NCBI GenBank assembly: GCA_033063855.1
Contig: CP093831.1
Span: 19,592,001 to 19,656,000, forward strand
From: Smittia aterrima
Taxonomy: Eukaryota; Arthropoda; Insecta; Diptera; Chironomidae
DNA length: 64,000 bases
Direction of reading: 5' to 3'
Positions 26,924 through 38,343 of this stretch are shown here, one piece after another. Each line of letters begins with the position of its first letter. The first letter of the stretch is position 1. The position numbers and the translations under genes were made by a program. The notes beneath the pieces were generated by a model that saw only the letters and a list, made by a program, of their open reading frames with translations, was not told the DNA's origin and did no database searches.

Positions 26924-26999
26924 TATTAATTTTTAATATCATTTAGATATGAAACCTAATTAAATTTTTTTAAAAAAACGATTGGTTGGTATGACTTTA

Positions 27000-27670
27000 T
27001 GATTTAAATCCGCATTATCGGTGAGCTCATAGTGAAACTTCTTTCTCTTTGGAATTAGAGCATTGAGTTTTTCACAAAAAATGTTCAGTTATTTGAGTTG
27101 AGCGAGAGAATCTCAGAACTGACCAGATTAGGGTCCACTGCGGACCAGTAAACCCAGTAAAGTCCCACCCCCGGTAACCAGTCTAACGGATGAAAAACCC
27201 TAAAGTAAGTTCGTAACGAACTGCCACTTGTACTTTTGGTTTATGAAGTGTTGTATGTTAAGTTTAAATAAAAAAAAGGAAACTAACGTTTATGAACGAC
27301 GAGTAGATTTCGCAAGAATCGCATAAAGTCCCGGAAGTAGGGTAGACGATGCTGAGTAAAACTATAGTTGCATTTAGTATAAGAACCGCTGACTTCTATA
27401 GAAAGTGCAAGCTAATCCAAGGCCATATATATTTTTTTCAGTTTGATTAACTGTGATAAGTTCATAAGTAATTTTCAATATTATGAAACGCGTACACGGA
27501 TTTTAGAGCTGATAAAATCTTATGTACCTCTTGCCAGTCCTAGTTATGCTTATTTGAAGCTTGTTTTTACCCATTGTTTCTTCCCAAGCATTTAATTCCT
27601 TCAAAATGAATTTGGATTCAAAGTCGAAGAAATATTGAATTGCTTTCCGAGTTTCATAGCTCCGAAGTAA
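27000..27670. other. Central region of the inverted-repeat element, unlike its flanks
   Basis: This section lacks the TCTATAGAAAATC motif and is locally G+C richer (the run near 27130-27225). It includes a 7-bp-arm palindrome, AGTTCGT-A-ACGAACT, near 27207-27221. It has no coding frame of note. It may be captured host DNA or an older insertion. Confidence 0.4.
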
Positions 27671-28153
27671 TTGAAATTCTATGATTTTTCTAATTATTTT
27701 CTATAGAAAATCTATTTTTTTCAAACAGAAATTCTATTAATTTTCTATGTATTTTCAATATAAAACGTAACGACGTAGAACTTTGACGTAACAGGTTTCA
27801 ATAAAAATTCCATTGAAAATCTATATGGTTTCTATAAAAAATCTATAAATTTTCTATAGAAAACCCATAATTTTTTTTAAAAAAGGTGGACGGAAGCACA
27901 CCTTTGACAATTTTAGTTTTTTTATAGAAAATCCATAGTATTTCTATTTAGAAAATTTCTATTAAAATTTAATATTAAATAAATAGAAAATAAATAGAAA
28001 ATCTATAGAAAACAAATAGATTTTTAATAGAAAATAGAAAAAACATAGGAAATATATAGAAAATTAATGGATTTTTAAATCTATTTATTTCCTATGTATT
28101 TTCTATGTTTTTTCTATAAATTTTCTATAGATTTCCAAGGGTGTGTTACTTGT

Positions 28154-31100
28154 ATAGATCCGAAATTTTCTCATACCCAAATCAATACTTCTAAAAGTTC
28201 CAATCACACGAAAAGCAATGAAACTGAAATCGAATTGCAAAGCTTGTCAAAAGCAAGCATCGCCATTCCATTGTAAAACCCCTTCCAATATCAACTGATC
28301 TTGTCTGAACGAGTTTCCGATTCGAAAAAGCCTCATGCGTCAAACACAGAATGTAAAATGATTTCTAAGGAAATTTGCATAAACCGAATCGACAAAGTGT
28401 CAAATCAAACATGTGTAATAAAAGTTTCAACAGTGGTCTGAGTGGGAAATGACTTTGCGATTGAGTTTCCTTCATGCTTCGTTTCATTTCCCTCAAACAG
28501 AAGCTCCGACAAGAAAATCAAATATATTTCCTCAATCTCATTTGATTTTTCATGAAATTTACGAAAAATCACGTCCAAACAGTTATTTTACTGCTAAATA
28601 ATTCTCTTAAATTTTCTTGCTCCTAAAACGAACTCTCAATAATTCAAGTTTAACGCTTTTTCTAATTTTGAAATAAAAGTTGATAAACGACGGTTAAAAA
28701 ATTTAAATTCCGTCCACAAGTTGAAGCTATTTCTTATGTTTATTGTCGATGTTTTCAATGAGAAGCGTTTAACTCCATTCCTCGGTTAGAACTCAAACAA
28801 AGGCTATTAGAGCAAACTTCGTTTCTTTCAAGGAGAGAGAACAAAGGATAAACTTTTAATAAACAATAATCGAATAATCTGAAAGGGATTCGAGACACAA
28901 CAAAAGACGGCAATAAAAATCGAAGTTTCTCTACTCCCCAACTATGCTGCTACTGCTGTGTATTGTTTGTTTTATGTTATGTGACAGCCTGAAAGCGAAC
29001 GAAAGGATCTGAAACAGGGAAAACTTTTTCATTTCCGCAGAGGAAGCGATTTCTTTCTGTTTGGCTTTACATTTGGAGGAATTTCGAGCGTAGCAAGACT
29101 CTTATTGAGTTGTGTTGAAAGAGAAGGAAGTCTGATTCGATAAAATTAAAGTCATTTTATTTGTGGAAATGTTTCGTATCTTCTCCATGCTTCGTCTCAA
29201 ATATATTTTTGCTGCGCAATAATCTTCACGTTCTCTCGTCTCGAATCCTTATTCTCTCTCTCCCGACGAAGAAGTCACACGAATACCCTGCAGCGCACTG
29301 ACAAAACCATGAAGAAGCTCGTAAAACTACAGCTCTACGACCTCGTTTGATAGTGACGCTAATTGCTTCTTGCCATTTCGACTGAGATTCCAGCAAGACT
29401 CAAAGTAGAGCGCGAAATGAAACTTTCTTCATCCGTCTGCTAAAGTGAAATTTAATGGAAATGAACTGCTCTGAGGGAAAACTAATCGCCACAGAAATTA
29501 GCATTTAATTGTCATTCTTTCTGGCGCTGTTAAAAAGCTTTTTATCCAATCTCACCATCAAAATATTTCCCATTTTATGTGTGAAACTGAAAAATGCATC
29601 CGAGAGTGCTCCGATTGCATTCTATACCCTTCCCTTTGGTGTAATTTCGCTGAATTGCGGTTAAACCTGTACAAAATTTTCCTTCAGTTACCTCGAATGA
29701 AAGAGCTGCGGGGAAAAAAGTTTATTTCCACCATAACAGCTCGCGAAAGCTAAAAAAACTTTATCATGCCATTTGAAAAAGCTCGGATGTGATTACAATT
29801 TTAAATTTTTTTTGTTTCAAAAGTGGCGGGAGCGGTGTGAAAACATGAAAAACTGCCACTGGACTAGTCAGGCGCTTGAAATGTTGCTCTGCATAAATTA
29901 GAGGTTCTTTCCTCTGCGTTGGAGATGTTCTGCAATTACGTAGTCTAATAAAGTGAGTTGAAAACTAGATTTGTAGATTTCTCTTTGCCAAAAGTCAGCC
30001 TGAAATGACATTCCTTAAATTACAAAACCTTTCAACAAACCCACATGAGCTTTTGAAAGCTTTATGGCAGATTCCATTCCAATTAAAATTCAAGGCACTC
30101 GTAACTGCGATTGTTTTCGCTCAAAAATTATTCGAAAATTTTCAGCAAATGGATATTTCAATAACGAACGGAAAATCCCTGCCGACAATTATCAGCAAAT
30201 CCCAATCATTTCGAAGCGTGTAAATGTGTTTGCATTCGATACTCAATGAATCAATCGATGATTCAATATGAAGTTCAATAGTCTCGTTGCTAGTTCCATT
30301 CGCCGGCGGTCGAGCGGAGCCGTTAAAACAAACAAAAACTTTTCATGTCATCCTAGAACTGAATTTTAAAGTAACAACAAAACGAATTTAATAAATTTTT
30401 ATTGCTTCTCGTTGCTACAGCAAAGCACACACAGAGAGCGAATAACTTTTCCATTATTTTTCTCGTGCACGAACGAAATTTTTTCATTCAGTGAACTGGA
30501 AACTTTTCATATTTTTCCGTCTCTGGAAATGCGATTTTCGTAAATGGGAGGATTTCGCTCCAGCTCGGCTCACGACAAAACACTTCACATTGTTGTCGTT
30601 ATCGAATGTCGAGATTTTTTTTCGTGTATTGAGTCGCTTCACGAGCAACTTCACAATGACACATCGAATGACAGATCTCCCACTCCGCTATCAAAAATAA
30701 TTCTTTTCTCGATTCATTCCAAAGAATCGATTCGTGTTCTCTCATGTCAAAAATTTATTGGCGAATGCTAGAGGCTGAACAGCAGATATGATCCTTAGGG
30801 ATTGAAAGGATTTCCGATCCCTTTACGTGTCGTTTCTGTCACACAGCGGGAAAAAAGCTTTAAGCTTTCATGAATGTCAATGTTCATCGTTCAGAGGAGT
30901 CGTCCGGGAAATTTATTCAAATTAATTTCTTCAATTTTTTTCCGTTCGAGAAGATTCCCAGAAGGTTGAATCGAGTCTACATAGAAAAGGGATCGAAAAT
31001 TTATTATTCGCTCAGTGAGAAGCCCTTGAAAGGCAACACAACACGTCGTCGAGACGATGCTTAAAGGTGTTTTGAGACGTATAAGAGATGCTTGATCGTA

Positions 31101-32686
31101 ATGCTAGCTTCAGGCTAAGCCATTCAATACTTTTTTTTATTCCAGAGAGTGTTATGTTCGTTCATTTGCTGATATCAAACACTGTATTTTTTTTTTGATT
31201 CGCAAGTGATGCTGATGTTTTAGACTCGTAGCTTTGTGATGAAATATTCGGATACTCCCCAATTCACTTCGAGTCTGTTTTATCCCCATAGGCAACGCTC
31301 CGAAAAAGCTCCATTTAATTAATATTCATGAATTATTCAGACATTTTTTGAATTTCTAATCCGATGAGCATTCGAAAAATGATTTCCAATTTATGAATTA
31401 AATGCAAACTCAATCGAGATTCAAGAGTCGTTTTGTTCTCAATTGCACTCTCGCCAAGTGTTGAACTTTTGACCAATTTTGTTTTGAAAATGAATGCTGG
31501 TTGAATTGCTCGTGAAATTGCATAATTTGCTTAGTTTAACTCGCGATGAAGCGGCCACGCCAACTGCGTACATTTGCGAAACAAAAATCTATTTTGAAAA
31601 TGAATGTTTTACATTCACCGAAACTAATTAACGCAATACTATCTCAAACATATCGCAAACCTAATGTGCTTGTTTGTCATTGTGGCTAAAAATGCTTTCG
31701 ACGAATGAAATGTTACGGAACATGACAAGTCATTGTTCTCCGAGTAATTCATAGCGCTAATCCCGATGAGCTTTCACCCCTCGTTAAGAATACAAAACGA
31801 ACTGCGAAGGTTTATTTACATTGCTAACAACTGACGCAATGATTAATTTCCTTAATTAACTTAATTCAAACGAATGAAATGAGATGGCACAGCTAACTTT
31901 CTGTTCTCTGCTGACAAATGGAATTCTACGCAAATTTCATCTGGAGAAGCTTCAATTATTGACTTCTTAGTTTTTTCTTTTATATTTTTACCTCTTAAAC
32001 ATAATCTTACTGCTTACTCATGCTTAATCTGGATAATTGCAAAACTAGATTAATGAATATATTTTTAATCAGAACAGATTTCTAATTACACAAAAATCCG
32101 TTTGATTAAAAATCTCTCGCGCTAGTTGAAGAATTTTCTGCATGAGAATGCTTTTCATTTATAACAAAAGCATCGGGTAATTCCTTCAACTCAGAAGAAG
32201 AAGCTTTTCCCTAGTTGCTTTTATACTTTTTCTCACACCAGTTAGCTGAAATTCCAGCCGAGAAAAAAACGGAAAAATAAAATTTTCCGATATTCATTTC
32301 ACCCCTTTCAACTTACCGCGAAATTCCTTTTGTCTTTGCTTGTTGAGTAATTTTAAGTCTCGGCAGTTCGATAAAACATGAAATCAAGATTTTCATTTTT
32401 ATTATTTGCCATCTTGCTGGTTATTATGCTGATTTCCCTCACCTAAAGTGGGCGAGATTTTCCTCCAACGAAGGTGTTGAGATGAAAGCTGCGGCACGTA
32501 GCAATGCGTGAATCCCTCTCTGCCTCGACACACCTTTTAGTGTGAGAAATTTCTCATTTAATGGAAATCACGAGAGGGTTGGAGAAGAAAGTTTTCAGTC
32601 CCCAAGCTTTGTATCGAAATGTGAGACTACAACTGTACGAGACTCGTGAAAAATGATGAATAATTAAACCCAAATTTATATTTTGT
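28154..32686. other. Gene-poor spacer
   Basis: No supported gene, tandem array or RNA gene was seen. Open frames are 75 codons or fewer and lack matching splice signals. Confidence 0.45.
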
Positions 32687-33552
32687 GACACTCATTGCTT
32701 CGCTTGGGTCGACAGAAAATTTAAAGAATGTTGAAAGGAATCATTCTAATTTATTCAGCATAATTAAATTATAATGGTGGAAGCCTGGTTCGAACACATT
32801 GAATTATGATCACTCGCGCGAAGAGCGAATATTTCGAATCATAATTGAGAGCACTTAGAGGCCTCCATCCTCGAATGGGAAACGAATATCTGTTCTCAGA
32901 ACACAAGAGAACCTCCATCGTAGCTCATAAAGCAAAAGAAAATTGCTAGCACTAGAATATTTTCGCTGATAACAGCTCATATCTAACGCAATCTTTAGGC
33001 CATAAATATCGATCAATCATTTTGCTCGAGTGATTTTCACTCGAGAAAGAAACTGTTATAAGGACTTTAATTTAGATAAATATCAATGAAGCGACTTGGA
33101 AAAGTCAGAAAAGCGAAAAAAGATTGTGTAACCCGATGCAGACAGAGCGACAACTCAGCTAAATCTGTTTGAGGAAGATTGGAATTAATGTTTCTATTTA
33201 AACTTGTGTCGAGACCTGAGCGAGAGCGACGGGAAATTCGGGGATGAAAATGAGAGAATGGAAATCGTCCTGGAAATAAATCGAGAGAAGTAAAAAATGT
33301 AGAAAACTCAACCCTAGCGAGATATCGCAATTGCGTATTATCCAGCAAAGCTTTACCAACGGTTAGCGCTTCATTCATAATCGATGAGATAATAAAACAT
33401 GAACAATAAAAGATGGAACAAAACAATTCGAGCCTCCGATTCAGTTATCAATTCGATTCAGTTATCAAAATGTAAATATTTTTTGAACTGCTTTGTTTCA
33501 AATTTTATGGTTTGACTTTTAAATTGCCTATGTAAACATTTTGATTTCTCTT

Positions 33553-33560
33553 TATAAAAG
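33553..33560 (+). promoter_or_regulatory. TATA box, small hydrophobic protein gene copy 1
   Basis: TATAAAAG, followed 31 nt later by TCAATT (A at 33584), a possible initiator, and 89 nt later by the ATG. The same arrangement occurs in copy 2. Confidence 0.6.
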
Positions 33561-33641
33561 AGAGATTAAAAAGCTAAATTTTCAATTGACCAAATCAGTA
33601 GTATTTCATCAGTTCAGGAGTATATTTCATTACAAATCAGA

Positions 33642-33914
33642 ATGAGCTCAACAAAACAAAACAAATTGTACGAAGTTGAAAAAGAGTCATTGATACAACA
33701 GGCTGGAGCTGCTGCTACGGCAGCTGCAGCTGGAGTTGTTGGAGTTGCTAGTGGCGTCGCTGTTGGATTTTGTGCTGGTGTGGGTTCTTTTGTTATCGGA
33801 GCTGCTACAATCGCTATGGGTTCTCTAGTTGCTGGGGTGATGATGGTTTGCAGTCACCTGTTATTCTATGGATGTGAGATTAGCAACTTTGACTTATCAA
33901 CACTTGAGAAGTAA
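33642..33914 (+). CDS. Small Gly/Ala-rich membrane protein, copy 1 (90 aa, altered C-terminus)
   Basis: Intronless frame with the ATG in context TCAGAATGAG. Residues 1-20 are polar (MSSTKQNKLYEVEKESLIQQ). From residue 21 a long hydrophobic stretch rich in Ala, Gly and Val with small-xxx-small spacing (GVVGVASGVAVGFCAGVGSF, then IGAATIAMGSLVAGVMMVC) could form two or more packed membrane helices. The first 69 codons are identical at nucleotide level to copy 2. After MMVC three small insertions (net +4 nt) within about 25 bp shift the frame, so this copy ends HLLFYGCEISNFDLSTLEK instead of the C-terminus of copy 2. An AATAAA lies at 33962-33967. I do not recognise the family. The protein may be functional with a new tail or a decaying copy. 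Confidence 0.55.
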   Translation: MSSTKQNKLYEVEKESLIQQAGAAATAAAAGVVGVASGVAVGFCAGVGSFVIGAATIAMGSLVAGVMMVCSHLLFYGCEISNFDLSTLEK

Positions 33915-34871
33915 AATTGAATAACCTAAATTCTTCAAAAATTAACAATGCGAGTCAAAATAATAAATTTTGAAGGACACTCATTGCTTCGCTTGGGTCG
34001 ACAGAAAATTTAAAGAATGTTGAAAGGAATCATTCTAATTTATTCAGCATAAGTTAGAAATTATAATGGTGGAAGCCTGGTTCGAACACATTGAATTATG
34101 ATCACTTGCGCGAAGAGCGAATATTTCGAATCATAATTGAGAGCACTTAGAGGCCTCCATAACACTCGAATGGGAAACGAATATCTGTTCTCAGAACACA
34201 ATTGTAGAACCTCCATCGTAGCTCATAAAGCGAAAAGAAAATTGCTAGCACTAGAATATTTTCGCTGATAACAGCTCATATCTAACGCAATCTTTAGGCC
34301 ATAAATATCGATCAATCATTTCGCTCGAGTGATTTTCTCTCAAGAAAGAAACTGTTATAAGGACTTTTTAATGTTAGATAAATATTTTTGAATTCTTCTG
34401 TTTACAGAAGCGACTTGGAATTTCAGAAAAGCGAAAAAAGATTGTGTAACCCGATGCAGACAGAGCGACAACTCAGCTAAATCTGTTTGAGGAAGATTGG
34501 AATTAATGTTTCTATTTAAACTTGTGTCGAGACCTGAGCGAGAGCGACGGGAAATTCGGTTTATGAAAATGAGAGAATGGAAATCGTCCTGGAAATAAAT
34601 CGAGAGAAGTAAAAAATGTAGAAAACTCAACCCTAGCGAGATATCGCAATTGCGTATTATCCAGCAAAGCTTTACCAACGGTTAGCGCTTCATTCATAAT
34701 CGATGAGATAATAAAACATGAACAATAAAAGATGGAACAAAACAATTCGAGCCTCCGATTCAGTTATCAATTCGATTCAGTTATCAAAATGTAAATATTT
34801 TTTGAACTTCTTTGTTTCAAATTTTATGGTTTGACTTTTAAATTGCCTATGTAAACATTTTGATTTCTCTT

Positions 34872-34879
34872 TATAAAAG
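34872..34879 (+). promoter_or_regulatory. TATA box, small hydrophobic protein gene copy 2
   Basis: TATAAAAG at the same spacing (89 nt) from the ATG as in copy 1; promoter sequences are nearly identical. Confidence 0.6.
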
Positions 34880-34960
34880 AGAGATTAAGAAGCTAAATTT
34901 TCAATTGACCAAATCAGTAGTATTTCATCAGTGCAGGAGTATATTTCATTACAAATCAGA

Positions 34961-35239
34961 ATGAGCTCAACAAAACAAAACAAATTGTACGAAGTTGAAA
35001 AAGAGTCATTGATACAACAGGCTGGAGCTGCTGCTACGGCAGCTGCAGCTGGAGTTGTTGGAGTTGCTAGTGGCGTCGCTGTTGGATTTTGTGCTGGTGT
35101 GGGTTCTTTTGTTATCGGAGCTGCTACAATCGCTATGGGTTCTCTAGTTGCTGGGGTGATGATGGTTTGCTCACCTGTTATTCTTGGATGTGGATTAGCA
35201 ACTTTGACTTATCAACACTTGAGAAGTAAAATTGAATAA
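34961..35239 (+). CDS. Small Gly/Ala-rich membrane protein, copy 2 (92 aa, probably the intact copy)
   Basis: Intronless; the ATG at 34961 matches the start of copy 1. An in-frame extension upstream to 34931 has no ATG and was not used. A polar N-terminus of 20 residues is followed by hydrophobic Ala/Gly/Val-rich residues 21 to about 80 and a basic tail ending YQHLRSKIE. The hydrophobic part continues through SPVILGCGLATLT, which copy 1 has lost by frameshift, so this reads as the ancestral form. Glycine-zipper-like spacing suggests a helical hairpin packed in a membrane (inference). Two cysteines, in VGFCAGVG and MVCSPV, precede the CG pair of LGCG. AATAAA at 35277-35282. No family recognised; it could also be a taxon-restricted stress or secretory-pathway membrane protein. 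Confidence 0.7.
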   Translation: MSSTKQNKLYEVEKESLIQQAGAAATAAAAGVVGVASGVAVGFCAGVGSFVIGAATIAMGSLVAGVMMVCSPVILGCGLATLTYQHLRSKIE

Positions 35240-35290
35240 CCTAAATTCTTCAAAAATTAACAATGCGAGTCAAAATAATAAATTTTGAAG

Positions 35291-35720
35291 CGAGAAATTC
35301 TCACAGGCAGCTACGAGAGGAACAAAAAAAATCAAATATTTATGCTGATAAGTTAGAAACTTCTTTTGTTTAAGTCATAAACCAAAGAACCATTATTTAT
35401 TGAAATGACTTGTGAAGATAAATTCAATTTGAGTATCGGATTTATAGAATATTTGCTGATAACACTGAAGTGATAAATAACTCAGACAATTGTAGACTTA
35501 GTTTTCAACACTCGTTTTCGTTTATTTTTCTGGAAATAATTCAATTATTTTATGTAACGCATTAAAAATACGACTATCTTCAATTATTATTGAATTATTT
35601 ATTATCGATTAATCAACAGAATGCTTTAATGAACCTTAAGATTAAGAAACTTTTTAATGTTTGGAAAATATTTTTGACTTCTTCTGTTTACAGAATCATT
35701 TTGTGTATTTCAGAGGAACA
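35291..35720 (+). pseudogene. Decayed third partial copy of the duplicated unit
   Basis: Three short blocks in the same order as the upstream part of units 1 and 2 occur here: a TAGAATATTT-GCTGATAACA block at 35444-35463 (compare 34253-34274), TATCGATTAATCA near 35603-35615 (compare 34307-34319), and a block at 35648-35696 with TTTTTAATGTT and TTCTTCTGTTTACAGAA (compare 34363-34406). The hydrophobic-protein frame itself is absent. This is an older, eroded duplicate. Confidence 0.55.
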
Positions 35721-35729
35721 ACAAACGCT

Positions 35730-38340
35730 TCAATTATTCTATGATTGCCCATGGAAAAGAAATCATTATAATTAGGAGATTTATAATGGCAAGTGAAGTG
35801 TTTCTGACAAGCTTTCTTAAAGTTTAGTCAAATTTAACGAAGGAGATCGAATGAACGGAAATTGGTTTAATTTAGCTGAAGCTCAGTGAGAGGGCTTCGA
35901 ATAAAAATGAGATTGGAAAATGAGTGAAGTAAACGAGATTAGGAAAAGCGGCGCGAAGGGGAGCAAATTAATGATTTTATCACGAATAATATTTAGCCTC
36001 ATTTCCGTTTAAATATTTCATCAGATCAAATCGGATCAATAACTTGCCAAAATATATTTTCTGATCTAAAAGTTTTGCATAATTTATCATAATTTTCTTT
36101 TCTTCAGAAGAGATAAAGCTTAAGCTCAAAAAATCAAACCGGATTACTTGGATGATTCATGCGTTTCCCCTTACTTTTCTATCATATTCTCATTACAAAA
36201 ATATTTTTTTTTTGCTGATTTGAATTTCGCAGAAAAGTTCAGCGACCTGATAGGAAATTTGATGGTGGGAGAGTTCGTAAATAATATTCACATAAAATAA
36301 TTTGATTCTGCTCAATGTTGAAAGGAATTGAATGACATCCGTAACACAGTTTTCCGACTCATCCCAATCAAACTTTTCCTCCCAATGCCTCTAAACCTAC
36401 GCGATTACATTTTGTCTTTTCTTTTTCTTCTTTTGATTTTGCAAGATCTCTGGAAACGGAAAGAAAAACACATTTCAACAAAGCCAGTTGTGAGTTTCCA
36501 TAAATTCAAACGATTTATGCTGTGAAAAATTCATGGAAAACCGCACAGCATCGTCGTCTCCTTCATTTTTTTTTCTCATGCAAAAAGCAACAATAACAGC
36601 AATAAATTTTTTCTTTATCTTGAAATCTTTTTGTTTTAAAGCGACCGAGGAAAAGAAAATGTTATTTCATCATAAAATATTCGCTTCTCTTTTTTTCATC
36701 CTAGCGGTCTACGAAATTATCAATTAGTTTTTCTTTTCTATCTAGAAACTTTCATTTTATTTTTTCCCGATCCGAGAGCTTTCCACTCGACGGTTTGTAT
36801 GGAGGCGAAGAAAAGAAAGATTTTTTTTTGAAATTTTCCATTAATCATTTCTTGTTTGATATCACTTTGAAAGCACTTTCTTGAAAAGGGTAGATCGAAA
36901 GTCTCGTCATGACAACTATCTGAAGCTCTCACAAATAGTTGTAAACGACTGAACTTTCAAACTCTTCTCAAAGATCAAGTTTTTCTTTTTCTTCTTGCTC
37001 GATAGTTTTTTGTTCCGAATATTTTCATGCCCGAGAGAGCCCAGGAAAATGTTTGCAGTTGAGTGAGTTGAAGCTTCAAGTTTTATTAAGATGAATTGGC
37101 AATTTTACCGCTCGAGACAAGGGAAAGAGGGTATCAGGAAGTTGGGGTTGTAGAATTTTATCAATTAATTTCTAAAAACAGATTTTAATGTTGTTTCGGT
37201 AAGAGTGAGAGAGAAAAGGTTTGAGCTCTTTATGTTAATTTTCATTTAAAAAAATTCTCAACATGATAGAAAATTAATTAAGCAAAGAGCTGTAACAGAA
37301 AGCTTGTTGTGATATGTTTCGAAAAGACAAGAGAAGAATTAACTGCATTATGGTGAAGAATGACAGTCGAGAAGGTTCTCTCATGATAAATTATTAAAAA
37401 GGTACACGGAACACGAGACGAAGCGTGAAAGTTTATACGATAGTTCATTATAGAATTTTCTCTTCTTCCGCAAGCTATTTTCATTTATTCATGTTTGTCT
37501 GCTATTGTTGTGCAGCGAGCAATCGAGAGCGAGAGGAAACCAGCACGAAACGAGATAAAAAGACAATTAGTGTCGATCGAAGAGGAGCAAAAAAAAAGTA
37601 ATTAATTGGTGGCTTGAAGGAACATCGATTCAGATAATGAATGTCCAACACAGAGCAAAACGAGATAAATTTGGCACAGATGTTTGACGATTCATCGCGC
37701 GAGTCCCGCGAGGAAGGTTTTCAATTTTATACGATTAAAAATATTTTTTTCAACACGTATCAAAATAACTTCAGATTGAGAAAGTACGATTAAATTATTG
37801 CTTAATCAATGGAATCATATTTTCACGTTTCATCATTATCATTCTCAATTAGCTGGTTCCCAAGGTTTTTTAATGTTTAAGCTCAGCGAAAAATCGATGT
37901 TGGAAACAGGAATCGTTCATAAATAGAGTCAGATCGGAAAAACAATTAATCAACTGATGACACCTATCCAGAAATACTGCGTTGGAATGCTGGGTTCTAC
38001 AGATCTGTATTGTTACAGAATTAATTTAAATTTTCCCTTCCATTTTTTTCGCGTAATGAATCCTGACGTAATTACGATCGCAATGAGAAACTTGATAATG
38101 AATTGTAATTAAACTTGTTAGATATTTTCTTGGCAGTTTGGTGTTTCAAGTGTTTCATTCTCCCTCACAGTATTTAATTTAATTAAAGGGATTGTTAATA
38201 CATCGCTTTTGATTAAATTTTGCTTGATCGGAGAGCGATTGATAAGTTGGGGAGCACAACAATCAAGTAATTAGCTTAAATATCCAAGGAGAATTTTATA
38301 TTGTCACTTTCATCGCGAACAGAAGAGACAAAAGTCAATA
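35730..38340. other. Spacer between the tandem unit and the MYND gene
   Basis: No supported coding frame or repeat array. Short T-rich and A-rich runs only. The last few hundred bases probably contain the MYND gene's 3' untranslated region. Confidence 0.45.
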
Positions 38341-38343
38341 AAT

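Larger units (their letters stand above)
26483..28153. mobile_element. 1.67-kb terminal-inverted-repeat element, non-coding
   Basis: ACAAGTAACACACCC at 26483-26497 is exactly complementary to 28139-28153, giving a 15-bp terminal inverted repeat around a 1671-bp block. Both arms (26500-26990 and 27670-28138) are dense in imperfect copies of TCTATAGAAAATC in both orientations. The middle (27000-27670) is of different composition. No transposase-like frame is present, so this would be a non-autonomous element. A second, inner inverted pair (CACACCTTT at 26506-26514 and near 27896, AAAGGTG near 27885) suggests nested or fused copies. No clear target-site duplication was found. Confidence 0.6.
32687..33975 (+). 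repeat. Tandem duplication, unit 1 (1289 bp)
   Basis: Starts GACACTCATTGCTTCGC and ends AATAATAAATTTTGAAG, where unit 2 starts at once with the same GACACTCATTGC. The unit contains upstream DNA, a TATA box, one intronless gene and a polyadenylation signal, so it copies a whole transcription unit. Differences from unit 2 are scattered substitutions plus short insertions and deletions. Confidence 0.95.
33976..35290 (+). repeat. Tandem duplication, unit 2 (about 1315 bp)
   Basis: Directly follows unit 1, with the same start and end sequences and the same gene order. It is longer because of several short extra stretches. The largest is about 20 nt containing TTCTTCTGTTTACAG near 34387-34405, which unit 1 lacks but the decayed third copy has. 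Confidence 0.95.

Noticed and set aside
32785..32800. GGTTCGAAC, resembling a tRNA B box
   Set aside because: No cloverleaf, A box or acceptor stem fits around it. The same is true of its copy in unit 2.
33067..33426. 119-codon minus-strand frame upstream of the small membrane-protein gene
   Set aside because: Unit 2 breaks the same frame into two pieces with non-triplet indels, while the plus-strand gene is kept. It overlaps promoter DNA. Most likely chance.
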